Below, piece by piece: positions 1 to 10,906 of a DNA stretch of 64,000 bases (the first letter of the stretch is position 1; every line of letters begins with the position of its first letter). Made by a program: the position numbers and the translations under genes. The stretch covers positions 1,736,001-1,800,000 of the forward strand of contig NZ_CP043342.1 of assembly GCF_003594935.2 (NCBI RefSeq), in the 5' to 3' direction. Source of the stretch: Enterobacter huaxiensis. GTDB taxonomy: Bacteria; Pseudomonadota; Gammaproteobacteria; Enterobacterales; Enterobacteriaceae. Below the pieces are notes generated by a model. It searched no databases. It was not told the DNA's origin and saw only the letters and a list, made by a program, of their open reading frames with translations.

Positions 1-1
1 A

Positions 2-1945
2 CAGGACATCGGCTCTGCCCTGGCGAACAAGCCGCCCGCCTCCGACGCTGAAATCCAGCTCATCCAGTCGAGACTGGTGCTGGGCAAAACGGTTCACGAT
101 TTAGGGCTGGATATCTCGGTTACCAAAAATACCTTCCCGGTGTTTGGTGCCGGCTGGGACCGCCTGATGGGCCGCAGCAATGACACCGTGAAAGTGACGG
201 ATTTCGTGCTGCCAAAAGGCGGTGCGGAGCAGACCTTTACCCTTACCGTGCTTGGCCCGAAACAGTATCAGCTGACCAGCGATGCGGGCTTTAGCGCGCG
301 CGGTGAAGTGGGGCAGATGCTGACCAAAGACGGCGTCAGCATGATGGTTAGCGCGATCAATGCGCAGGAAGGCGGTGATTTTACGGTCACCAAATTCTCC
401 ACGCTGGGGATGATTAACAACCTGCAGAACAACCTGACCGTCACCGAAAACGGCAAGGACACTGGCGTCCTCAGCATGACGTTCACCGGTGAAGATAAGG
501 ACAAAATCCGCGATATCCTGAACAGCATCACCCGCAACTACCTTGAGCAGAACGTTGAGCGCAAATCAGCGGAAGCGGCAAAAAGCCTGGCCTTCCTCGC
601 GAAACAGCTCCCGGAAGTGCGCGCCCATCTTGATGACGCAGAGAACAAGCTGAACGCCTATCGTCAGGATAAAGATTCCGTCGACCTGCCGCTGGAGGCG
701 AAATCGGTTCTCGACTCGATGGTAAACATCGACGCCCAGCTGAACGAGCTGACCTTTAAAGAGGCGGAAATTTCCAAGCTGTACACCAAACGTCACCCGG
801 CGTACCGAACCCTGCTGGAAAAACGTCAGACGCTGGAAGAAGAGAAGGCGAAGCTGAATAACCGCGTTACGGCCATGCCGAAGACGCAGCAGGAAATTGT
901 GCGCCTGACGCGCGACGTGGAGTCCGGCCAGCAGGTTTATATGCAGCTGCTGAACAAACAGCAGGAGCTGAAAATCACCGAGGCGAGCACCGTAGGCGAC
1001 GTGCGTATCGTTGACCCGGCGATTACGCAGCCTGGCGTGCTGAAGCCGAAGAAAGCGCTGATTATTCTCGGCAGCATTATTCTCGGCCTGATGCTCTCCA
1101 TCGTTGGCGTACTGCTGCGCTCCCTGTTCAACCGGGGTATCGAAAGCCCGCATGTGCTGGAAGAGAACGGCATCAGCGTCTATGCCAGCATCCCGCTTTC
1201 CGAATGGCAGAAGTCGCGTGACAGCGTTAAAACCGTTAAGGGCGTCAAGCGCTACAAGCAGAGCCAGCTGCTGGCCGTCGGTAACCCGACCGATCTCGCG
1301 ATTGAAGCGGTGCGCAGCCTGCGCACCAGCCTCCACTTCGCCATGATGCAGGCCAAAAACAACGTTCTGATGATGACCGGCGTCAGCCCGTCTATCGGTA
1401 AAACGTTCGTCTGCGCCAACCTGGCGGCGGTGGTGAGCCAGACCAACAAGCGCGTGCTGCTGATCGACTGTGACATGCGTAAGGGCTATACCCACGAGCT
1501 GCTGGGCACCAACAACGTCAACGGTCTTTCGGAAATTCTGCTCGGCAAAGGGGCGATCGAAGAAAGCGCGAAGCCGACCTCGATTCCGAAATTTGACCTG
1601 ATCCCGCGTGGCCAGGTGCCGCCGAACCCGTCTGAGCTGCTGATGAGCGAACGCTTCAGCCAGCTGATTGAATGGGCGAGCAAAACCTATGACCTGGTGC
1701 TGATCGATACGCCACCGATTCTGGCCGTGACCGACGCCGCCGTAGTGGGCCGCCATGCGGGCACTACCCTGATGGTCGCGCGCTATGCGGTGAACACGCT
1801 GAAAGAGGTGGAAACCAGCCTGAGCCGCTTCGAGCAGAACGGTATTGAGGTGAAGGGGGTCATTCTGAACTCCATCTTCCGCCGCGCGACCGGGTACCAG
1901 GATTACGGTTACTACGAGTACGAATACAAATCTGACTCTAAATAA
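2..1945 (+). CDS. wzc: Tyrosine autokinase Wzc, colanic acid polymerisation/export (5' truncated)
   Basis: Inner-membrane polysaccharide co-polymerase and BY-kinase that works with the Wza outer-membrane channel to polymerise and export colanic acid. The reading frame is open from base 2, so the gene is cut by the window edge; the 647 visible codons lack about 73 N-terminal residues of a roughly 720-residue family protein. A long coiled-coil periplasmic region is followed by a transmembrane segment encoded near 1045-1125. The Walker A loop (GVSPSIGKT) is encoded at about 1379-1405, a Walker A' DCD motif near 1467, and the tyrosine-rich tail (GYQDYGYYEYEY) at the extreme C terminus, which is the autophosphorylation cluster removed by the phosphatase Wzb. 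It is first in the visible colanic acid operon. Identification is near certain. Confidence 0.97.
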   Translation, partial: QDIGSALANKPPASDAEIQLIQSRLVLGKTVHDLGLDISVTKNTFPVFGAGWDRLMGRSNDTVKVTDFVLPKGGAEQTFTLTVLGPKQYQLTSDAGFSARGEVGQMLTKDGVSMMVSAINAQEGGDFTVTKFSTLGMINNLQNNLTVTENGKDTGVLSMTFTGEDKDKIRDILNSITRNYLEQNVERKSAEAAKSLAFLAKQLPEVRAHLDDAENKLNAYRQDKDSVDLPLEAKSVLDSMVNIDAQLNELTFKEAEISKLYTKRHPAYRTLLEKRQTLEEEKAKLNNRVTAMPKTQQEIVRLTRDVESGQQVYMQLLNKQQELKITEASTVGDVRIVDPAITQPGVLKPKKALIILGSIILGLMLSIVGVLLRSLFNRGIESPHVLEENGISVYASIPLSEWQKSRDSVKTVKGVKRYKQSQLLAVGNPTDLAIEAVRSLRTSLHFAMMQAKNNVLMMTGVSPSIGKTFVCANLAAVVSQTNKRVLLIDCDMRKGYTHELLGTNNVNGLSEILLGKGAIEESAKPTSIPKFDLIPRGQVPPNPSELLMSERFSQLIEWASKTYDLVLIDTPPILAVTDAAVVGRHAGTTLMVARYAVNTLKEVETSLSRFEQNGIEVKGVILNSIFRRATGYQDYGYYEYEYKSDSK

Positions 1946-1953
1946 AAAAGATC

Positions 1954-2009
1954 TCTCACCCCTCACCCTCTCCCTTCGGGGGAGAGGGCCGGGGTGAGGG
2001 GTGAGGGGA
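1954..2009. repeat. Intergenic palindromic repeat (CCCTCACCCTCTCCC type)
   Basis: A C-rich arm (cctcaccctctccc) is followed by its G-rich complement (gagagggccggggtgagg), giving a strong hairpin between wzc and wcaA. A related but more elaborate copy lies at 13828-13934 in the same operon, so this is a dispersed palindromic element rather than a terminator; there is no T-tract. Its 3' arm ends in GAGGGG, which also serves as the wcaA ribosome binding site. Confidence 0.75.
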
Positions 2010-2013
2010 AAAT

Positions 2014-2856
2014 ATGACCACACAACGCCCTTTGATTTCTATCTATATGCCGACATGGAATCGTCAGCAGCTGGCGATCCGCGCGATTAAATCGGTCCTG
2101 CGTCAGGATTACGACAACTGGGAGCTGATCGTCGTGGATGACTGCTCCTCCTCTTTTGAACAGCTGCAGGCATTCGTTGACGACCTTAACGACCCGCGCG
2201 TGGTGTACACCCATAACCCGATCAATTCCGGGGCGTGCGCGGTACGCAACCAGGCGATTATGCAGGCGAAAGGGCAGTATCTGACCGGCATTGACGACGA
2301 TGACGAATGGACGCCAAACCGGCTGTCGATTTTCCTGTCGCACAAAGCGCAGCTGGTGACGCACGCGTTTCTCTACGCCAACGACTATGTCTGCCAGGGC
2401 GAAGTGTACTCGCAGCCGGCCAGCCTGCCGCTGTATCCGAAATCACCTTACTCCCGCCGCCTGTTTTACAAGCGCAACATTATCGGCAACCAGGTCTTTA
2501 CCTGGGCGTGGCGATTCAAAGAGTGTCTGTTCGATACCGAGCTGAAGGCCGCGCAGGATTACGACATTTTCCTGCGGATGGTGGTGGAGTACGGCGAACC
2601 GTGGAAGGTGGAAGAGGCGACGCAGATCCTGCACATCAACCACGGGGAGATGCAAATCACCTCCTCGCCGAAAAAATTCTCCGGCTACTTCCACTTTTAC
2701 CGCAAGCACAAGGACAAGTTCGACCGTGCCAGCCGTAAGTATCAGCTCTTTACCCTCTATCAGATCCGCAACAAGCGCATGAACTGGCGCACGCTGTTTA
2801 CGCTGCTTTCGGTACGTAACGGCAAGCGTCTGGCCGACGGGCTTCGGGGGAAATAA
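2014..2856 (+). CDS. wcaA: Colanic acid glycosyltransferase WcaA (GT2)
   Basis: Predicted cytoplasmic GT2-fold glycosyltransferase that adds one sugar of the colanic acid repeat unit; which linkage it makes is not evident from the sequence. The 280-residue product has the family's usual length. Near the N terminus it shows the GT-A signature (ISIYMPTWNR, then VVDDCSS) and a DDDDEW acidic metal/nucleotide-binding stretch near residue 92. The start is chosen at the ATG preceded by GAGGGG inside the repeat at 1954-2009. Its stop codon overlaps the wcaB start by one base (TAATG), consistent with translational coupling. Identification rests on close similarity to E. coli WcaA and on gene order. 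Confidence 0.95.
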   Translation: MTTQRPLISIYMPTWNRQQLAIRAIKSVLRQDYDNWELIVVDDCSSSFEQLQAFVDDLNDPRVVYTHNPINSGACAVRNQAIMQAKGQYLTGIDDDDEWTPNRLSIFLSHKAQLVTHAFLYANDYVCQGEVYSQPASLPLYPKSPYSRRLFYKRNIIGNQVFTWAWRFKECLFDTELKAAQDYDIFLRMVVEYGEPWKVEEATQILHINHGEMQITSSPKKFSGYFHFYRKHKDKFDRASRKYQLFTLYQIRNKRMNWRTLFTLLSVRNGKRLADGLRGK

Positions 2857-3347
2857 TGTTTCTGGAAGATTGCCGCGCAAACGGCTGGAGCCTGCGCCCG
2901 TGCTGTATGGTTCTGGCGTACCGCATCGCGCATTTCTGCTCGGTGTGGCGCAAGAAAAACGTGCTTAACAACCTGTGGGCTGCACCGGTGCTGGTGCTGT
3001 ACCGCATCATCACCGAATGCTTTTTTGGCTATGAAATTCAGGCCGCTGCCACCATTGGCCGCCGCTTCACCATTCACCACGGCTACGCCGTGGTCATCAA
3101 CAAGTTCGTCGTCGCGGGCGATGATTTTACCATTCGCCATGCCGTCACTATTGGCAACCGCGGGCCGGAGAGCCTGGCCTGCCCGGTGATAGGCAATAAC
3201 GTCGAGCTGGGCGCGAACGTGGTGATGATTGGCGATATCACCGTCGGTAACAACGTGACGATTGGCGCAGGCAGCGTGGTGCTGGACAGCATTCCGGATA
3301 ACGCGCTGGTGGTGGGTGAAAAAGCCCGCGTGAAGGTGATTAAATGA
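2856..3347 (+). CDS. wcaB: Colanic acid O-acetyltransferase WcaB
   Basis: Serine-acetyltransferase-like acyltransferase thought to O-acetylate a colanic acid sugar. The 163-residue protein carries the left-handed beta-helix hexapeptide pattern in its second half (IGNNVELGANVVMIGD, then VGNNVTIGAGSVV) and the conserved HHGYAVVIN catalytic-histidine region found in CysE/WcaB-type enzymes. It starts on the last base of the wcaA stop and overlaps wcaC by four bases (ATGA), so wcaA-wcaB-wcaC form a tightly coupled unit. Exact acetylation position is not visible from the sequence. Confidence 0.94.
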   Translation: MFLEDCRANGWSLRPCCMVLAYRIAHFCSVWRKKNVLNNLWAAPVLVLYRIITECFFGYEIQAAATIGRRFTIHHGYAVVINKFVVAGDDFTIRHAVTIGNRGPESLACPVIGNNVELGANVVMIGDITVGNNVTIGAGSVVLDSIPDNALVVGEKARVKVIK

Positions 3348-4561
3348 ACATTCTGCAATTTAACGTGCGCCTCGCAGAGGGCGGCGCGGCAGGCGTGGCG
3401 CTGGATCTGCACCAGCGCGCGCTGCAAAAAGGGCTACAGTCGCGCTTTGTTTACGGCTACGGCAAAGGCGGCAAGAAAAGCGTCAGCCATGATAACTACC
3501 CGCAGGTGCTTAAGCAGACCCCGCGACTGACCTCCATTGCCAACATCGCGCTGTTTCGCCTGTTCAACCGCGATCTGTTTGGCAACCTGAACAGCCTGTA
3601 CCGCACCGTGACGCGCACCCCCGGTCCGGTGGTGCTGCATTTTCACGTGCTGCACAGCTACTGGCTGAATCTGGAAGAGGTGGTGGCGTTTTGTGAGAAG
3701 GTAAAGGCGCATAAGCCGGATACCCGATTCGTCTGGACGCTGCACGATCACTGGAGCGTGACCGGACGCTGCGCCTTTACGGACGGCTGCGAAGGCTGGA
3801 AAGATAACTGCCAGAAATGCCCGACGCTAAACAATTATCCGCCGGTAAAAGTGGACCGTGCGCATCAGCTGGTTGAGGGCAAACGCCAGCTGTTCCGAGA
3901 CATGCTCTCGCTCGGCTGCACCTTTATTTCCCCAAGCCAGCACGTGGCGGATGCCTTCAACAGCCTGTACGGGGCAGGGCGCTGCAAGATCATCAATAAC
4001 GGTATCGACGTGGCGACGGAAGAGATTCTGGCGGAACTGACGCCGGTCGCCGAAACGCCGGGCAAACCGAAGATTGCCATTGTTGCGCACGACCTGCGCT
4101 ACGACGGCAAAACCAACCAGCAGCTGGTGCGCGACATCATGGCGCTGGGCGAAAAGATCGAGCTTCACACCTTTGGTAAATTTTCCCCGTTCGAAGGGGT
4201 AAACGTGGTGAACCACGGGTTCGAAACCGACAAGCGCAAGCTGATGAGCGCCCTGAACGGAATGGATGCGCTGGTCTTCAGCTCCCGCGTGGACAACTAT
4301 CCGCTGATCCTGTGTGAAGCGCTCTCCATCGGCGTGCCGGTGATTGCCACCCACAGCGACGCCGCGCGCGAAGTGCTGGAAAAGTCCGGCGGAAAAACCT
4401 TTGCCGAGCAGGAGGTGCTGCCGCTGGTGCAAATGCCGAAGGCGGATATCGCGCAGGCAGTTTTTGGCACTGACCTGGAATCGTTCCGCAACCGAAGCCG
4501 CAAGGCCTACAGTGGACAACAGATGCTGGAGGAGTATGTCTCGTTCTATCAGAATCTGTAG
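3344..4561 (+). CDS. wcaC: Colanic acid glycosyltransferase WcaC (GT4)
   Basis: Retaining GT-B (GT4) glycosyltransferase of colanic acid assembly, 405 residues, which is the usual length. The N-terminal half begins MNILQFNVRLAEGGAAGVA, a glycine-rich acceptor-side loop, and carries a WTLHDHWSVTGRC segment. The C-terminal half has the donor-binding region ending in FSSRVDNYPLILCEALSIGVPVI, with the E-x7-E type motif of GT4 enzymes slightly altered. It overlaps wcaB by 4 bp at the 5' end and wcaD by 26 bp at the 3' end. Acceptor and donor cannot be assigned from sequence alone. Confidence 0.94.
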   Translation: MNILQFNVRLAEGGAAGVALDLHQRALQKGLQSRFVYGYGKGGKKSVSHDNYPQVLKQTPRLTSIANIALFRLFNRDLFGNLNSLYRTVTRTPGPVVLHFHVLHSYWLNLEEVVAFCEKVKAHKPDTRFVWTLHDHWSVTGRCAFTDGCEGWKDNCQKCPTLNNYPPVKVDRAHQLVEGKRQLFRDMLSLGCTFISPSQHVADAFNSLYGAGRCKIINNGIDVATEEILAELTPVAETPGKPKIAIVAHDLRYDGKTNQQLVRDIMALGEKIELHTFGKFSPFEGVNVVNHGFETDKRKLMSALNGMDALVFSSRVDNYPLILCEALSIGVPVIATHSDAAREVLEKSGGKTFAEQEVLPLVQMPKADIAQAVFGTDLESFRNRSRKAYSGQQMLEEYVSFYQNL

Positions 4562-5756
4562 TTATCTGCTGCTCCCGCTGATCTACCTGCTGGTCAACGT
4601 TAAGATTGCCCAGCTGGGAGAAAGCTTCCCGATCACCATCGTCACCTTCTTGCCCGTGCTGCTTTTGCTCTTCGTTGAGAAGATTAGTCTTAAGAAGCTG
4701 ATGATTGCGCTGGGTATGGGGGTTGGCCTGACGGCATTTAACTACATCTTTGGTCAGTCTCTGGACGCCAGCAAATACGTCACCTCGACCATGCTGTTTG
4801 TTTATATCGTCATTATTATCGGCATGGTCTGGAGTATTCGCTTTAAAACTATTTCCCCGCACAATTATAGGAAAATCCTTAGGTTCTTTTATATTGTGGT
4901 CGGGATCATCGTTATGCTTGCCGCGATGGAGATGGCGCAAATTATTCTGACCGGCGGCAGCAGCCTGATGGAAATAATTTCGAAATATCTCATTTACAGT
5001 AACAGCTATGTTCTGAACTTCATTAAGTTTGGCGGAAAACGTACCACCGCGCTCTATTTTGAACCGGCTTTCTTTGCTCTGGCGTTAATCTCAATTTGGC
5101 TCAGCATCAAACAGTTTGGTATCAAAACCCCCAAGACCGATGCTATGATTCTTGCAGGAATTGTTCTGTCAGGATCGTTCTCAGGGGTAATGACGTTTAT
5201 CCTGTTTTACCTGCTTGAGTGGGCGTTCCAGTATCTGAACAAAGATGCCATAAAGAAAAAGATGCCGCTGGCGATTATCTCCCTGACGGTATTTATGGTG
5301 GGCATAGTATTTGCTTTCCCATACATCTCTGAACGTTTGGGCGATCTGGGAACCGAAGGCTCATCATCTTATTATCGCATCATTGGTCCGCTGGTGATGG
5401 TGGGTTATTCCTTAACCCATATTGATGGCGTAGTAAGATTTGGCTCACTTTACGAATATGTTGCATCATTCGGAATCTTTAACGGTGCGGATGTCGGTAA
5501 AACCATAGACAATGGTCTGTATCTGTTAATTATCTACTTTTCGTGGTTCGCCGTACTGTTGACGCTGTGGTACCTGTTTAAAGTTTTCAAAATGATGATT
5601 AACGCGTTTGGTGATAACCAAAACTTTCGCGTGCAGCTTTATCTTTTTACGCCCGTGTCGCTGTTTTTTACCGGGTCAATATTTAGCCCGGAATATGCAT
5701 TCTTAATTGTATGTCCGTTTATTTTGCGCAAGGCGCTCAATATTACGCGCGTATGA
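4536..5756 (+). CDS. wcaD: Putative colanic acid polymerase WcaD (Wzy-like)
   Basis: Polytopic inner-membrane protein presumed to polymerise colanic acid repeat units in the periplasm. The frame is open from 4344, but the protein similar to E. coli WcaD starts at MSRSIRICSYLLLPLIYLL. That ATG at 4536 follows a GGAGG-like site, gives 406 residues and overlaps wcaC by 26 bp; the upstream extension is basic, cysteine-rich read-through of wcaC in another frame. Many hydrophobic segments run through the protein. Base composition is more AT-rich than in wcaC. Polymerase function is inferred from topology and position, as in E. coli. Confidence 0.93.
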   Translation: MSRSIRICSYLLLPLIYLLVNVKIAQLGESFPITIVTFLPVLLLLFVEKISLKKLMIALGMGVGLTAFNYIFGQSLDASKYVTSTMLFVYIVIIIGMVWSIRFKTISPHNYRKILRFFYIVVGIIVMLAAMEMAQIILTGGSSLMEIISKYLIYSNSYVLNFIKFGGKRTTALYFEPAFFALALISIWLSIKQFGIKTPKTDAMILAGIVLSGSFSGVMTFILFYLLEWAFQYLNKDAIKKKMPLAIISLTVFMVGIVFAFPYISERLGDLGTEGSSSYYRIIGPLVMVGYSLTHIDGVVRFGSLYEYVASFGIFNGADVGKTIDNGLYLLIIYFSWFAVLLTLWYLFKVFKMMINAFGDNQNFRVQLYLFTPVSLFFTGSIFSPEYAFLIVCPFILRKALNITRV

Positions 5757-5772
5757 CGAAATGAGGTGATTT

Positions 5773-6519
5773 ATGTTTCTTAGCGTCATTACTGTCGCCT
5801 TTCGTAACTACGAAGGGGTGGTAAAAACCTGGCGCTCGCTGCGCAACCTGGCGCGCGACCCAAGCCTCACCTTTGAGTGGATTGTGGTCGACGGCGGCTC
5901 GGACGACGGTACGGCTGAGTTTCTGGAAAAACTCAACGGTGAGTTCAACTTACGTTTCATCAGCGAGAAAGATAAAGGCATCTACGATGCGATGAATAAA
6001 GGCATTGCCATGGCGCAGGGGCGCTATGCCATCTTCCTGAATTCCGGTGACGTATTCCATGATGACGTGGCGCTGTTTGCCCGCCAGCTGTCTCGCCAGA
6101 AAGAAGAGGCAATGTTTATTGGCGATGCGCTGCTCGATTTTGGCGACGGAAATAAGGTGCTGCGTAGCGCAAAGCCGGGCTGGTATATTTACCACAGCCT
6201 GCCGGCCAGCCATCAGGCGATTTTCTTCCCGGTGAGCGGCCTGAAAAAACAGCCCTACGATTTGCAGTATAAAGTCTCTTCAGATTATGCGTTGACCGCC
6301 AGTTTGTACAAGTCAGGCTATCCGTTCCGTCGAATTAAAGGGCTGGTATCCGAATTTTCCATGGGCGGCGTGTCAACCTCGAATAATCTGGAATTATGCC
6401 AGGACGCAAAAAAAGTGCAGCGTAAAATATTACGCGTGCCGGGCTTCTGGGCAGAATTGTCTTATTTCTTGCGTATTAAAACCACGGGTAAAGCGAAAGC
6501 CTTATATAACAAAGCCTGA
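5773..6519 (+). CDS. wcaE: Colanic acid glycosyltransferase WcaE (GT2)
   Basis: GT2-type inverting glycosyltransferase of 248 residues with the N-terminal signature [13 protein letters not shown], then [12 protein letters not shown] and the [18 protein letters not shown] stretch. That stretch is diagnostic of the WcaE/Hyaluronan-synthase-like family and precedes the metal-binding region (IFLNSGD). The start ATG lies 16 bp after the wcaD stop with a GAGGTGAT ribosome binding site. It probably adds one colanic acid sugar on the cytoplasmic face; the specific linkage is not deducible here. Confidence 0.94.
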   Translation: MFLSVITVAFRNYEGVVKTWRSLRNLARDPSLTFEWIVVDGGSDDGTAEFLEKLNGEFNLRFISEKDKGIYDAMNKGIAMAQGRYAIFLNSGDVFHDDVALFARQLSRQKEEAMFIGDALLDFGDGNKVLRSAKPGWYIYHSLPASHQAIFFPVSGLKKQPYDLQYKVSSDYALTASLYKSGYPFRRIKGLVSEFSMGGVSTSNNLELCQDAKKVQRKILRVPGFWAELSYFLRIKTTGKAKALYNKA

Positions 6520-6535
6520 AATATAAGGAAACGTA

Positions 6536-7090
6536 ATGCAGGAACTCAAAGGATTCACCGTGCCGAAAGGCTTTCGCGGTGGCAACGGTATTAAGGTGCA
6601 GCTGTGGTGGGCCGTTCAGGCAACGTTATTTGCCTGGTCGCCGCAAATACTGTACCGCTGGCGAGCATTTTTATTGCGTCTGTTTGGCGCAAAAATAGGA
6701 AAAAACGTAGTCATTCGCCCCTCGGTAAAAATTACCTATCCCTGGAAATTAACGCTCGGGGATTATGCCTGGGTTGGGGATGACGCGGTATTATATACCC
6801 TTGGCGAGATTACGATTGGCGCAAATTCGGTGGTTTCACAAAAGTGTTATTTGTGCACCGGCAGCCACGATTTTATGAGCCCGCATTTCGATATTACCGC
6901 CACGCCCATAGTGATTGGCGAGAAATGCTGGCTGGCAACCGATGTGTTTGTTGCACCGGGCGTCACCGTTGGCGACGGCACGGTTATTGGTGCCCGCAGC
7001 AGCGTTTTTAAATCGCTTCCGGCAAATAAAATTTGCCGGGGCAACCCCGCAGTGGTGATACGCGAACGCGTTGAAACTGAAAAACTTTGA
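6536..7090 (+). CDS. wcaF: Colanic acid O-acetyltransferase WcaF
   Basis: Hexapeptide-repeat acetyltransferase of the NodL/LacA/CysE type, 184 residues. The C-terminal half contains the repeating IG-x4-V pattern of the left-handed beta helix and a CTGSHDF segment holding the catalytic-type histidine. Along with WcaB and the later WcaK it supplies the non-sugar decorations (acetyl and pyruvyl groups) of colanic acid. The start has an ATAAGGAAACGTA ribosome binding region. It ends 21 bp before gmd. Confidence 0.94.
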   Translation: MQELKGFTVPKGFRGGNGIKVQLWWAVQATLFAWSPQILYRWRAFLLRLFGAKIGKNVVIRPSVKITYPWKLTLGDYAWVGDDAVLYTLGEITIGANSVVSQKCYLCTGSHDFMSPHFDITATPIVIGEKCWLATDVFVAPGVTVGDGTVIGARSSVFKSLPANKICRGNPAVVIRERVETEKL

Positions 7091-7111
7091 TAAGTACAGA
7101 GGAATATAAAC

Positions 7112-8233
<1,122 letters not shown>

Positions 8234-8235
8234 GA

Positions 8236-9201
8236 ATGACAAAACAACGTATTTTTGTTGCCGGTCATCGCGGAATGGTGGGTTCCGCGATTGCACGCCA
8301 GCTGGAGCAGCGCGGTGACGTAGAGGTGATTGTCCGCACCCGCGACGAGCTGAACCTGCTCGACAGCGGCGCGGTGCAGGACTTCTTTGCCAACGAACGT
8401 ATTGACCAGGTGTATCTGGCGGCGGCGAAGGTGGGCGGCATTGTCGCTAACAACACCTACCCGGCGGATTTCATCTACGAGAACATGATGATCGAGAGCA
8501 ACATCATTCACGCGGCGCATCTGCACAACGTGAATAAGCTGCTGTTCCTCGGCTCATCCTGTATCTACCCGAAAATGGCGAAGCAGCCGATCGCCGAAAG
8601 CGAGCTGCTGCAGGGCACGCTGGAAGCGACCAACGAGCCGTACGCGATTGCCAAGATTGCCGGGATCAAGCTGTGCGAGTCCTACAACCGTCAGTACGGC
8701 CGCGACTATCGCTCGGTGATGCCGACCAACCTGTACGGGCCGCACGATAACTTCCACCCGAGCAACTCGCATGTGATCCCGGCGCTGCTGCGCCGCTTCC
8801 ACGAGGCAACCGCCGAGAACGCGCCGGACGTGGTGGTGTGGGGCAGCGGTACGCCGATGCGCGAGTTCCTGCACGTGGACGATATGGCAGCCGCCAGCAT
8901 TCACGTGATGGAGCTGGATCGCGAGGTGTGGCAGGAAAACACCGAGCCGATGCTGTCGCACATCAACGTCGGTACCGGCGTGGACTGCACCATCCGCGAG
9001 CTGGCGCAGACCATCGCCCAGGTGGTGGGCTACAAGGGCCGCGTGGTGTTTGACGCCACCAAGCCGGACGGTACGCCGCGCAAGCTGCTGGACGTCACCC
9101 GCCTGCATCAGCTGGGCTGGTATCACGAGGTATCACTGGAGCAGGGGCTGGCCAGCACCTACCAGTGGTTCCTCGAAAATCAGCACCGCTTCCGGGGGTA
9201 A
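8236..9201 (+). CDS. fcl: GDP-L-fucose synthase (epimerase/reductase)
   Basis: Converts GDP-4-keto-6-deoxymannose to GDP-L-fucose by 3,5-epimerisation and NADPH-dependent reduction. The 321-residue extended SDR has the Rossmann loop GHRGMVGSA at the N terminus and catalytic Tyr136/Lys140 (YAIAK). SSCIYPK, just upstream, holds the conserved cysteine and serine region. It sits between gmd and gmm and its stop overlaps a possible gmm start. Also called wcaG. Confidence 0.97.
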   Translation: MTKQRIFVAGHRGMVGSAIARQLEQRGDVEVIVRTRDELNLLDSGAVQDFFANERIDQVYLAAAKVGGIVANNTYPADFIYENMMIESNIIHAAHLHNVNKLLFLGSSCIYPKMAKQPIAESELLQGTLEATNEPYAIAKIAGIKLCESYNRQYGRDYRSVMPTNLYGPHDNFHPSNSHVIPALLRRFHEATAENAPDVVVWGSGTPMREFLHVDDMAAASIHVMELDREVWQENTEPMLSHINVGTGVDCTIRELAQTIAQVVGYKGRVVFDATKPDGTPRKLLDVTRLHQLGWYHEVSLEQGLASTYQWFLENQHRFRG

Positions 9202-9203
9202 TG

Positions 9204-9683
9204 ATGTTTTTAAGTCAGGAAGATTTTGCCACGGTAGTGCGTTCCACTCCGCTGATCTCAATTGATTTGATCGTGGAGAACGAACGCGGCGAGTTCTTGC
9301 TGGGGAAACGAACCAACCGCCCTGCTCAGGGCTACTGGTTCGTGCCCGGCGGGCGCGTGCAAAAGGATGAGGCGCTGGCAAATGCCTTTGAGCGCCTCAC
9401 TCTGGCGGAACTGGGCCTGCAGCTGCCGATGGCGGCGGGCCAGTTTTACGGGGTCTGGCAGCACTTCTATGACGACAACTTTTCAGGCACCGGGTTCTCC
9501 ACGCACTACATCGTGCTGGGGTTCCGCCTGAAGGTGAGTGAGGCAGACCTGCGTCTGCCTGATTCTCAGCATGACGACTACCGCTGGCTGACGCCAGAGG
9601 CGCTGCTGGCAAGCGACAACGTCCACGACAACAGTAGAGCGTATTTCCTCGCTGAGCGTCAGGCCGAGGTGCCGGGCCTATGA
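9204..9683 (+). CDS. gmm: GDP-mannose mannosyl hydrolase (Nudix)
   Basis: Nudix-fold enzyme that hydrolyses GDP-mannose (and GDP-glucose), probably balancing the GDP-sugar pool used for colanic acid. The Nudix box is the variant form typical of Gmm: [24 protein letters not shown], in which one consensus glutamate is missing. Two ATGs occur in tandem at 9201 and 9204; 9204 gives the family length of 159 residues, and the frame open upstream of 9201 runs through fcl and is not used. It overlaps wcaI by four bases. Confidence 0.93.
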   Translation: MFLSQEDFATVVRSTPLISIDLIVENERGEFLLGKRTNRPAQGYWFVPGGRVQKDEALANAFERLTLAELGLQLPMAAGQFYGVWQHFYDDNFSGTGFSTHYIVLGFRLKVSEADLRLPDSQHDDYRWLTPEALLASDNVHDNSRAYFLAERQAEVPGL

Positions 9684-10903
9684 AGATCCTCGTCTATGGA
9701 ATTAACTACTCGCCGGAGCTGACCGGTATCGGGAAATACACCGGCGAGATGGTCGAGTGGATGGCGAGCCAGGGACATGACGTGCGGGTCATTACCGCGC
9801 CGCCGTACTACCCGGAGTGGAAGGTGGGCGAGCGCTACTCAAGCTGGCGCTATCGCCGCGAAGAGGGCGCGGCGACCGTGTGGCGCTGCCCGCTCTACGT
9901 GCCGAAGCAGCCTTCGACGCTGAAGCGTTTACTTCACCTGGGCAGCTTTGCCCTGAGCAGCTTTTTCCCGCTGATGGCGCAGCGTCGCTGGAAGCCGGAC
10001 CGCATTATCGGCGTGGTGCCGACGCTGTTTTGCACGCCGGGCATGCGCCTGCTGGGCAAACTCTCCGGCGCGCGCACCCTGCTGCACATTCAGGATTATG
10101 AAGTCGACGCCATGCTCGGCCTGGGGATGGCAGGCAAGGGCAAGGGCGGCAGGGTGGCGAAGCTCGCCAGCGCCTTTGAGCGCAGCGGGCTACACAACGT
10201 GGATTACGTCTCGACGATTTCGCGCTCGATGATGAATAAGGCCCAGGAGAAGGGCGTACCGGCCAGGAAGGTGATCTTCTTCCCGAACTGGTCCGAAGTG
10301 GCGCGCTTTCGCGACGTGGCTGAGCAAGACGCTCAGGCGCTGCGCGCCCAGCTCGGTTTGCCCGATGACCATAAAATCATTCTTTACTCGGGCAACATCG
10401 GCGAAAAACAGGGGCTGGAGAGCGTGATTGAAGCCGCGCACCAGCTCAGCAAACATGCCTGGACGTTTGTGATTGTCGGGCAGGGCGGCGGCAAAGCGCG
10501 GCTGGAGAAGCTGGCGCGCGAACGCGGCCTGACAAACGTGAAGTTCTTCCCGCTGCAGTCTTACGAGGCGCTGCCGGCGCTGCTGAAGATGGGCGACTGC
10601 CATCTGGTGGTGCAAAAGCGCGGCGCGGCGGACGCGGTGCTGCCCTCCAAGCTGACCAACATTCTGGCGGTGGGCGGGAACGCGGTGATTACGGCGGAAG
10701 CCGAAACCGAATTAGGCCAGCTGTGCAACAGCTATCCGGGGATCGCCGTATGCGTGGAGCCGGAATCGGTCTCTGCGCTGGTGGCCGGAATTGAGCAGGC
10801 ACTCGCCATGCCAAAAGAGAACACGGTGGCACGTGAATATGCCGAACGCACCCTCGAGAAAGAGAACGTGCTGAGCCAATTTATTGCAGATATACGGGGA
10901 TAA
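9680..10903 (+). CDS. wcaI: Colanic acid glycosyltransferase WcaI (GT4)
   Basis: GT4 family glycosyltransferase of 407 residues, thought to transfer fucose early in the colanic acid repeat; that role is known from E. coli work and not proven by the sequence. The N terminus ([20 protein letters not shown]) is the acceptor-side glycine loop, and the domain linker is followed by the [14 protein letters not shown] motif that opens the donor-binding Rossmann domain. It overlaps gmm by 4 bp (ATGA) and ends 3 bp before manC. Confidence 0.94.
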   Translation: MKILVYGINYSPELTGIGKYTGEMVEWMASQGHDVRVITAPPYYPEWKVGERYSSWRYRREEGAATVWRCPLYVPKQPSTLKRLLHLGSFALSSFFPLMAQRRWKPDRIIGVVPTLFCTPGMRLLGKLSGARTLLHIQDYEVDAMLGLGMAGKGKGGRVAKLASAFERSGLHNVDYVSTISRSMMNKAQEKGVPARKVIFFPNWSEVARFRDVAEQDAQALRAQLGLPDDHKIILYSGNIGEKQGLESVIEAAHQLSKHAWTFVIVGQGGGKARLEKLARERGLTNVKFFPLQSYEALPALLKMGDCHLVVQKRGAADAVLPSKLTNILAVGGNAVITAEAETELGQLCNSYPGIAVCVEPESVSALVAGIEQALAMPKENTVAREYAERTLEKENVLSQFIADIRG

Positions 10904-10906
10904 ATC

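Noticed and set aside
566..2023. Long minus-strand open frame of 485 codons opposite wzc and the start of wcaA
   Set aside because: It is a GC-bias shadow of wzc, rich in His/Gln/Arg runs with no family motifs, and covers the palindromic repeat.
4344..4535. N-terminal extension of wcaD
   Set aside because: Reads wcaC in another frame, is basic and Cys-rich, and lacks a ribosome binding site; WcaD-like sequence begins at 4536.
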